From Amborella trichopoda (lineage: Eukaryota; Streptophyta; Magnoliopsida; Amborellales; Amborellaceae): 64,000 nucleotides of DNA. The notes beneath the pieces are model-generated. The model saw only the letters and a list, made by a program, of their open reading frames with translations, had not been told where the DNA came from and ran no database searches. Below are positions 56,497 to 64,000 of this stretch, in pieces. The stretch spans positions 4,316,427-4,380,426 of the forward strand of contig NW_006499207.1 in the NCBI RefSeq assembly GCF_000471905.2, read 5' to 3'. The first letter of the stretch is position 1; the number at the start of each line of letters is the position of its first letter. A program made the position numbers and the translations under genes.

Positions 56497-57180
56497 TTGC
56501 TGATGGAGTTCGACAACACGTATGTCCCACGGAAGGCCATCAAGGGTCAAGCCTTGGCTGACTTTCTCGTGGCACACCCCATACTGGCAGAATCTCCTCT
56601 ATCAAACGATCTCATTGATGAAGAAGTATTATGTGCTAACCTTGTTCATGTGTGGGACTTGTACTTTGACGGAGCCTTTCAATCAAAACGAGGAGGTGCC
56701 GGAGTAGTATTCTTAACTCCGAGAGGAGGAGTATTGTCGCTTTCTTTCTCTCTCGCTCAAGCCGATTCTCATAATGAGGTAGAATATTAGGCCCTCATAA
56801 TCGGACTCGAGATAGCCTTCAACCTAGACTTGGAGCAGCTCAAGATCTATGGTGACTCTGAGTTGGTTATCTGACAGCTCAAAGGGATCTATGAAGTGAA
56901 AAAAGACACTCTCAAGCCTTATCAAGATACTGAAAAATCGTATATGGCCCAGTTCGAGGACGTATCCCTGGGTCACATCCCCAAGAGGCTAAATTCACAG
57001 GCTAATGCACTTGCAAACTCGGTGCTACAATTCAGTTGTCCTCGTCAAGGACCCACACTTGTTTGGGCGGTGGAATGGAGACACATCGAACAAAGAACCG
57101 AGGTCGATGCAGATGACGAGAGAAATATCTTCCCCGAGTGCCCTCCTTATCCATTTGGAGCACTTCTGTCGGCCAAATAA
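56497..57180 (+). pseudogene. pol: Second (archaeal-like) RNase H, T4
   Basis: KGQALADFLVAHPILAESPL leads in; VWDLYFDGAFQSKRGGAGVV begins the domain and VFLTPRGGVLSLSFSLAQAD continues it. YGDSELVI-type sequence (about 56850) and LGHIPKRLNSQANALANS end it. It is the Tat-specific extra RNase H, homologous to T2 13490-14060. Fossil. Confidence 0.8.
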
Positions 57181-57239
57181 GTAATCAAGACTGAACAAGA
57201 AATAGCACAGAGTTAAGGGGCTAAGGGTCGAAATCAAGA

Positions 57240-58150
57240 ACTAGAATTCTTTGACCCAATATGTGCAGAAATTGAGGAGGGAGAAGATTGGAGAGAGTCC
57301 ATCACCAGTTTCCTAAAACATAGCAGGCTCCTGGAAGATCGTGCCGAACGCAACAGCATACGTCGAATGTCCACCAAGTATACCCTCCTCGAAGGAGATG
57401 CTCTCTTCAGACCGTCATTCGGTGGCATTCTTCTTAGATGCGTCAACGTCCAAGAAGAAAGTAAGGTGTTAGAAGAAGTCCACTCAGGCATTTGTGGACT
57501 ACACCAATCTGGTCCTAAGCTCTATGAACGAATACATAGGTTGGGATAATATTAGCCTTCTATGATCGACGATTCCTTAAACTATGCTAAAAAGTGCTAA
57601 GTGTGTTAAATACACTCCACTCTGGTTCACCAGCCTCCAAAGCCTTTGCACCCTATGATTGCATCATGGCCCTTCTCATAATGGGGTAAGAATCGTAGGG
57701 CCTATTGACCCTCCTTCCGCAATGGGCCATGTTTTATCCTAGCTGCAACATATTATTTCTCTAAGTGGGCTGAAGAGGTTCCCCTTAAGCAGGTTCCTGG
57801 GACAGCGGTGGCCTACTTTGTTCGACATCATATCATATACCGCTTCGGAGTGCCCGACCGGATTATATATGACAACGGCCCTCAATTTAGGAGTCATCAC
57901 ATTGATTGCTTAGTTAACCAGTTCGGTTTCGAATGGAGGTACTCGACTATGTACCACCCTCGAGTGACCGGTTTAGTAGAGGCTTTCAATAAGACTCTAT
58001 GCAATGTCTTAAGAAATTCAGTATAAAAAACAAGGAAGAACTGGCATGAAAAGCTTCCCGAAGCATTATGGGCTTATCGTACTACTACGTAGAATTCTAC
58101 TGATTCCACTCCTTATTCTCTAGTCTATGGGGGTGCAGTGGTTTTACCTC
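57240..58150 (+). pseudogene. pol: Integrase, T4 (N-terminal and core parts)
   Basis: RMSTKYTLLEGDALFRPSFG leads into the zinc-binding part (EEVHSGICGLHQSGPKLYER). The core includes AYFVRHHIIYRFGVPDRIIY, DNGPQFRSHHIDCLVNQFGF and TMYHPRVTGLVEAFNKTLCN. The C-terminal part present in T2 (to 15515) is not seen; the sequence passes into 3' noncoding material near 58150. Several breaks. Confidence 0.82.
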
Positions 58151-59240
58151 ATTGTACATAGCTCATCGCTAAGCGCCTCAAATCCCACACGTGCCACATG
58201 CAAGCATCACTCTCTGCATCATGATAAGCCACCTGTGCTGATGAGCGCCGACCGAAGACAGCGTCGGCTGTGTCTTCCAAAGGCCAATGCCGATTGTGCT
58301 CCTAACCCTTAGCACCTGCTGCTTTTCTTGAGGGTGAGGACCTATTGTGTCAGCACTCCAAATCATCAGCACTAGTTGTCTTAGTGCCAATTACACTTCT
58401 GTTAGCGTCGGCCCTGTCGCGACTATTCGCTTCTCGAGACTCCTCACTTTTCAAAGCTTAGATTTTCGCACCTCCTTGATGGTCACATGATTTTTGGAGG
58501 TTACTGTACATCTCCCCTACTATGGTTCACCTCCTCCAACCGTAGACCTCCCCTACGATGGTTCACCTCCATGACAGTTCACCTCCTCCAACCGTACACC
58601 TTCTGCGATGGCCCACCTCCTGTGACGGTTCGTTTCACCGGAACTTCTCTTACATAGCCTAAAACCCACTAAAAAACTTTCCCGCCTACATGTTTTACTT
58701 GGACAGCACCAGAACTTCACCAAAAACTTCCGCAAACTTTCTTAAGTTCTTGAAAACCTCTGCAACACCACTAACAGTGTCGAAAAGTTACCACAATCCC
58801 CGAAAAACTTCTTAAAAATCCCCAAAAAACTTCTAAGACAGACGAAATGCTCACTGTCTCACTTCCCGCCTCTTCTACCAAAACCTGCTACAGTCGGAAC
58901 CTCTTCTGTTTCTCAGAAAAATCCCCAGAGGACTCTCCTTTCCCGCTTCTTTCCCTGCAACTTTGCCAAATTCTTGACAAAGTCCGCTTGCTTAAGGTCT
59001 TCCCTGCCTGGAATCCCACTGTTTGCCAAGAAACTTCCCTGTCAAACCGCCTAGAATCCCACTGTTTGCCGAGAACTTTCCCTGCAAAAAAAAAAAAAAA
59101 CGCATAGAGTCCCACTGTTGGCTAGGGACCTTCCCTGCAAAACCTTTGTCAAAGTCCAACTGTTGGCTGGGAACCTTCCCTGCAAAACCTTTGTCAGAGT
59201 CCCACTACTTGCCAAAACTTCGACCTTCTCCTCATCGTTA
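58150..59240. other. T4 3' noncoding region with local repeats
   Basis: cgccgaccgaagacagcgtc-like units (58240-58400), accgtacacctcctgcgatg-type units with ggttcacctcc (58500-58630), and tccctgcaaaacctttgtc units preceded by actgttggctgggaacct (59000-59210, starts about 55-60 bp apart). A poly-A run lies at 59086-59100. Equivalent blocks occur at 16245-17100 in T2. No gene. Confidence 0.55.
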
Positions 59241-59254
59241 AGAAAATTTTCGCT

Positions 59255-59350
59255 TAAGTTTTTTTTACCCTTGGTGAAAAAATGAGGGAAAACGAAATTT
59301 TACCCCATTATATAGACTACACTCCCCTCAAATGCCCCTCGTAAATTGAG
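59255..59350 (-). promoter_or_regulatory. Antisense promoter-like module with TATA, T4
   Basis: Read on the minus strand: ggggcatttgaggggagtg, then tagtctatataatggggtaa (TATA at 59308-59315), then ccctcattttttcaccaag and ggtaaaaaaaacttaagcg. It is the best preserved of the four modules. The T2 equivalent is 17120-17190 and the T1 equivalent 1660-1730. It would drive transcription antisense to gag-pol. Confidence 0.65.
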
Positions 59351-59657
59351 AATTCTAGTCGCATCCAAGGGAAACCAAGCGACGATGACCCAGGTCGGGC
59401 TTTGACTCGAGGCCCGAGGTAACTCCCATCGATCCGTGCCCAGTGTCGGGTGAATCCACACAACCCTAGCGCCAGTTGACTTAATGCTGGGTGGGTTTCC
59501 AAATAACTCTAGCGCCGGTTAACTCGTGCTAGGTGAGTTTCAAACGACTTAGCGTCTGCTGACTTAGCATCGGTTGTGCCACGAGTCGTTCACAACGCCA
59601 ACTGAGTTTTTAACAACTCATCACCAGTTGCGTTTTTGAGAACTCAGCGCCGGTTGA
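59351..59657. repeat. 'actcagcgccggttg' repeats at the T4 right edge
   Basis: About seven degenerate units of ctagcgccggttaactc or actcatcaccagttgcg, every 35-45 bp, end at cagcgccggttga (59657). AT-rich DNA of different character follows, so the recognisable element ends here. Confidence 0.65.
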
Positions 59658-59719
59658 ATTATAAAACTTTAAACTTCAAAAATGGTTAAAATGAAAGGTC
59701 TAGATAATATGTTGCAAGA

Positions 59720-61200
59720 TGCACTATTTTTTAGACTCAAAATCCCTTTTTAAAAAATATTCATACATCTCGATGTCTAGATGATCAATTAGATGGTTTT
59801 TCAACATTGAAACAACCTTGGTAATGGATTTTTTAGGTGCATCTTCAATTATGTATTTTAGAGTTGCAACCTTATATAAACTTTTTCTATTATTAAGTAT
59901 TAACCCATTTGAAACTATTCTGGTATCTTTTTTATAGGTATTTCAAAATTAAATCAAAAGACATAACTAAACTTTTAAATAGCTCATCTCTCGTAGGTAT
60001 ATGGATAAATTTGTATTGTTTCTTGTTCTAGATGATATGCCCTGAAAGGACATTTTACATATTATTCATTAACTAGTACTTGGAAAACTACTTTGTTGGC
60101 AAATTTGTTTAATAAGTTTGACTGTACTAATGATGTTTTCCTAATTTTCTGATCACAATTCTTTCTAGTCGCACAAATGTCTGAGAAACATCAGAGCGTC
60201 ACATGGACACCAACACAAGTATCGTTCTAGTGTGTGAGTATCTAGTACATTGGGACACCAACACGTACATTTACACACACATGACACCTTTGATACTGGT
60301 ATAAGTACATCAATTAATTTCAATTTTTTTGGGTAAATAATTATTTCAAATTAAAAGTTTGCAAATTCAAATTGTATATAGAGTAATTTATATTACGGAT
60401 TATAAATCATTTAATTAATAAATTAAATTATTTTTTTATAGAAGATGGTATTTTTTGAGTCCATATTCATAAAAAATAGAAAAAAATTTATATAGAGTCG
60501 AGGTTCTAAACGATCAAATTAGAGCTCATCTCAAAAATTTCACCAAAAGAGGTTGTTTTGATGCTCAGATATCCTCAAATCGATCGTCTTGACATCAAGA
60601 TGCATGGACATGAGAAAAAAAAAATTGGATCTCAAGTTTTGGAAATAGTGCATCTTGTAAAGCATTTTTCGACCATTTTCAAGATTTTCAAGTTTTGCTC
60701 GATGTACACTATTTTTTAAGCTTTAAATTTTATAATTAAAGATGAAAATATATAATAAGGCTTTCACAAAGTTTTCAATATTGAAACCACATTTTTCGAC
60801 ATTCTTTGAAGGTGTGCTTTACTTTGATTGTTTAGAGCCTCGGCTCTATAAAAACCGCAACCTATAAAATATGGCAATAAATTATATTAATAAGAATATG
60901 CATATGATAATTATAGTAATATATAGAAAAAAAACTAAGACTTTCATTCATTAATGGGCATGTATAAAGATTAGTGTTACATGGACACCGACATGGGTAT
61001 CGTATCTAGTACACCGCACCAAAGGCCTAGTATGGCACCGACACGTCCGCACATACACACATTTAACATATTAGATACTTGCATAAGTACATCAATTAAT
61101 TTTAATTTTTTGGGTGAATAATGAATTTCAAATTAGAAGTTTGCAAACACCCATAGAATGAGACTTCCATTCATTAATGAACATGCATAAAGATATGAAC
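59720..61200. repeat. Diverged direct duplication in AT-rich region
   Basis: Pairs in the same order: tgcactattttttagac (59718) with tacactattttttaagc (60705); ttttcaacattgaaac (59799) with gttttcaatattgaaac (60770); tcacatggacaccaac (60198) with ttacatggacaccgac (60981); agtacatcaattaatttcaa (60304) with agtacatcaattaatttta (61086). The unit is about 0.8-1 kb. Confidence 0.7.
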
Positions 61201-62650
61201 ATCCTTTATTGTTATTTTACTTTTTAAATAATAAGTGCACCAATATGCATTTATGGCATTTCACTTTAGTTAGTAGATGCAATTAATAAATATATAAGTA
61301 AATATATTTTATAATTATATATACATAAAATTGAACTGGAATTGTTAACTGGACATAGGCCGAGAGAGGTTAGAACCGAAACCAAGCAAAAAATAAAAAA
61401 AAAACCTGTCTTATTATATACCGTTTTGCATTCGAGTCAAGGTTTCATCGATATAGATTACGAAATCAATATACATGATATATTAGTTTTCAAAGACATT
61501 AGGATCCTGGAAGTTGTGCCCTAATGAGATATGTCTCCACTCTATCTCCACTACCAAAAAAACTAAAAATTGGAAATCCAAGTTTATCGATTAAAACCAT
61601 GGAGAGTCCCAGTGTAATGCACTTAAAAAATAACAATTAAATAAAAATCGACCACAAAAAAATTGAGCAACATCATTATGTACTTATTTTTTTTGTTAGG
61701 AAAAAAATATAACAATAAAAAATAATTGATTTTTTTGTCATATTAATAAAAAAACATAATTTTATTAAGAAAAATAAAAAACACTTCTCAAATTCATCAA
61801 AAAATATATAATTTTATCAAGCAAAATAAGTTTTCTAAAAAAAAATCAATTTCTCAAATACCCCTAAAATCGAGCAACATTTCGAGCAAGAAACTTTCGT
61901 CATTGTTCGGATAATCAAACAAATCAATACACATGCATTGTAAAAAGGTTTTGATTATCTTTCAAACGCACCAAATCTCATAAAAAAATATTCGATATTT
62001 TTTATTTAAATTAAAAAAATGGCAGAATTTTTAGATCTATGAAATTTTCATGACATCGAGCAAGAAAAAATTTATGTATAAAATTTACTAAATAATAAAT
62101 AAACTTACCTATTTTATACGAGAGATAAAGCTTTGATGATCAAAATCCACAACAATTTGATAAAAAACAAGCAATAAATTGATCAAAAATCTGCTTTTTT
62201 GGATAGAACTCAGTTTTTTTGAAGAGCAGCTTTTCGAGCCAAAATTGACCCACATATTTTATAGATTGAACAAATTGAAACACAAAACTATTAAATGTGT
62301 CGATTATCTATCAAACGCCCCTACGTTCTTCAAGATTAATTCGATATAGAAGAGGTAAATACAAAAATGGTGGAAATTTCAAAACCCTTGAAAATCCACC
62401 ATTTTAATCCACTGAAACTCTTTCTTTTTGTATTTTTAATTCCAAATTTGTTGTTTTATAGATAAAATCAAATGATACATCAATATTGCACCGAAAAATG
62501 CCAAAACATGGCAAAAAAAAGGATTCAAAAAAGAAAATAAAATGGATCACGGACTTCTACTACATATAACGACCAACAATGGGAAATAACGCCCGTTTTT
62601 TTGAAATGCCCGTTTTTTAAAACAAAACGCCTAATATATCACTCAACTGG

Positions 62651-62746
62651 TCCGGTTAGTAGAAAACCAGCCAGTTAGTTAGAAATCCATCCAATCGATC
62701 CGGTTAGTAGAAAACCAGCCAATTAGTTAGAAATCCGACCATTTGT
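62651..62746. repeat. 48-bp tandem duplication 'tccggttagtagaaaacc'
   Basis: tccggttagtagaaaaccag starts at 62651 and 62699, each followed by ccagttagttagaaatcc or its one-base variant. Confidence 0.88.
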
Positions 62747-62903
62747 ATACTAGTTGGCCGGTTTTGGTTCAGACAATTTAGGAGGGTCTCTACCCTATGA
62801 CTATACCCCCAAAACCATGGAGACAGGATTCTACCGATTACGATCTAACCAACCGGTTTCGGTTCCGATTCTAACTGGCCAATTTTTCCAACACTGGTTA
62901 CAA

Positions 62904-62999
62904 CTCCTAATGCCATCTCAAATGGTCATGAGTTCAAGTCCCACAAATGCGCTCCTAATGCCATCTCAAATGGTCATGAGTTCAAGTCCCACAAATGCG
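62904..62999. repeat. 48-bp tandem duplication with tRNA-like B box
   Basis: ctcctaatgccatctcaaat, ggtcatgagttcaagtccca and caaatgcg repeat at 62904 and 62952, identical as read. The gagttcaagtccc core fits the RNA polymerase III B box (GGTTCRANTCC-like), so this may derive from a tRNA-related SINE. No A box or tRNA fold is seen. Confidence 0.8.
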
Positions 63000-63875
63000 C
63001 GCCTAAGGCATGGGTACATAATGTAAAAGTGTTGGCACGTTCGAAATAACAAATTGTGCAATACGTATAGATGGCATGTCGATCACGTATCTTAACGTGT
63101 CAATACATATCCACGTGTCAATATACAATACCAGGGAAAATCTAGAGTGCTAGCATTATCACTAGTAGTACGCTTGATCAATAAATGCATACTCCTTTGC
63201 AACCGAGTGAAACATACGGTCGATGTTCGACAACTCCGTTTGAGTTCAAGCACTCGAGCCCAAGTTTTTTCGAGTTGGGTGTACCACTCTTGGGTATTTA
63301 AAAAAATTAAAAAAAGTACAAAAAATCCCAAAAAAGTAATTTATTTGTGATATTTTTTTTTATCATTTCGACAAAATTGAAAAGTGTTTGGGCCATAAAT
63401 ATTTTTTTTACATTTTTGGATTATTTTAAAAATACCTTTGATCACAAATTGATCTTTTGAAATCCATTTTTTTTATTATTTTTTTAACTTCATTTAGATA
63501 TTTTTGTGTAATCTTACTTTAAACACATATTTCCTATTTTTTTTAGATTTTTGTCTTTATTTTTTAACACTTTTTTTCTATTATGCTAATCAGCCCAACT
63601 TGGGCCGAGTTACTCGGACTCGAGATAAGTACTCGGCTCAGGCATGGGCGGAGTACTCCAACTGAATCGTGGTTTAGAGCACTCAAAGAGTATAGGGCTG
63701 CCAATGGCCCCGGCTGTGCCTGGAATTCAGGCCCATTTTGGTACGAGTACGAGCTTCAAGCTAGGCCCAGGCTGGGCCAAGAAAAAAGTAAATGTTTATC
63801 GAGGCTAGGTCAGAATTTTAACAGGCCAGCCCGAAACCCTTCTTGCCCCGCTCTCTGCCGTAAGCCCTACCCCAC

Positions 63876-63876
63876 A

Positions 63877-63910
<34 letters not shown>

Positions 63911-63975
63911 CTCCTCCTCCTCCTACCTCCCGTACCCGTACCTACCCTCCTCCTCCTCCTCCTCCTCCTCCTTCC
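63876..63975. repeat. (CT)n and (CTC)n microsatellites at window end
   Basis: A (CT)n tract of about 17 units ends near 63910, followed by (CTC)5 and, after cgtacccgtacc, a second (CTC)n at about 63947-63972. Such tracts are common in plant 5' UTRs, but no gene can be seen before the window ends. Confidence 0.9.
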
Positions 63976-64000
63976 GTCCTCCGTCCTACGTCCTACCGTC

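Larger units (their letters stand above)
47557..59657 (+). mobile_element. T4: Tat-lineage element, RT-integrase type, 3' LTR absent
   Basis: Plus-strand element inserted in C1 at the start of its RT region. Parts: 5' LTR (47557-50649), primer site (50650-50672), leader (50673-52266), gag (52267-54830), RT (55080-56060), RNase H (56070-56470), second RNase H (56497-57180), integrase (about 57240-58150), and part of the 3' noncoding region with the antisense TATA module (58150-59657). No protease domain is seen and no 3' LTR follows; the rest of C1 does not follow either. The left flank five bases are atggt. Broken, with a dozen or so breaks over gag-pol. Confidence 0.85.
59658..63560. other. 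AT-rich intergenic DNA without recognisable gene
   Basis: Strongly AT-rich with many A/T runs; no reading frame with family features on either strand. It contains a diverged duplication (59720-61200) and two 48-bp tandem duplications (below). Near 63570-63800 motifs such as ttgggccgagttactcgg and cccaggctgggcc appear. This is probably the flank of the element nest, or very old decayed repeats. Confidence 0.6.

Noticed and set aside
61342-61524. 60-codon open frame in AT-rich DNA
   Set aside because: Short, no recognisable motif or neighbouring exon signals.
62904-62999. tRNA gene
   Set aside because: Only a B-box-like motif in a tandem duplication; no A box, acceptor stem or anticodon arm.
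63840-64000. 5' UTR and start of a host gene
   Set aside because: CT/CTC tracts are suggestive, but there is no start codon with a following coding frame before the window ends.

Overview
The window is plant nuclear DNA, most likely from a seed plant with a large, repeat-rich genome. The evidence is the transposon content: Ty3/Gypsy LTR retrotransposons of the Tat lineage (recognised by a second RNase H between RNase H and integrase) and a Tekay/Del-like chromovirus with an initiator-tRNA-Met primer site. No intact host gene, tRNA, rRNA, CRISPR array or bacterial-type operon was found. Nearly everything from 1 to about 59,660 is nested, decayed LTR retrotransposon.

Layout. T1 (1-10224, minus strand, 3' end off the window) is a Tat element with gag and a protease remnant; its 5' LTR is 7485-10224. 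T1 sits inside gag of T2 (10225-23324, plus strand, 5' end off the window), which carries gag, reverse transcriptase, RNase H, second RNase H, integrase and a 3' LTR at 20052-23324. A short non-element stretch with a 772-base N gap (23777-24548) follows. The chromovirus C1 starts at 24963 with a 3.2 kb LTR. Its gag is split by T3 (28698-46569, minus strand), a 17.9 kb Tat element flanked by the 5-bp duplication GTTCT. C1 resumes at 46570 with the end of gag and protease, and is split again at 47557 by T4 (plus strand), a Tat element with 5' LTR, gag, reverse transcriptase, both RNases H and integrase. T4 loses its identity near 59,657. From there to about 63,560 the DNA is AT-rich with local duplications, and the window ends in (CT)n and (CTC)n microsatellites.

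Main points. The four Tat copies share LTR ends (TGTTTGAAG-like start, CTAACCA end), PBS region, leader and gag, but fall into two types. The plus copies (T2, T4) have RT-RH-aRH-INT with no protease seen. The minus copies (T1, T3) have gag and protease with no RT or integrase. T3 also carries, antisense to gag, a long reading region for a plant mobile domain (PMD, 'aminotransferase-like') protein with a basic NLS-like patch and a coiled-coil tail; T1 keeps a piece of its N-terminus. A promoter-like module with a TATA box pointing in the PMD direction lies between the coding part and the 3' LTR in the plus copies and is recognisable in the minus copies. Each Tat LTR has its own minisatellite inside a CT-rich leader, and three copies share an array of about 30-35 bp units near the 3' LTR.

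All these elements are fossils with several to about a dozen breaks each. Boundaries were read by eye from LTR pairs and homologous copies within the window.
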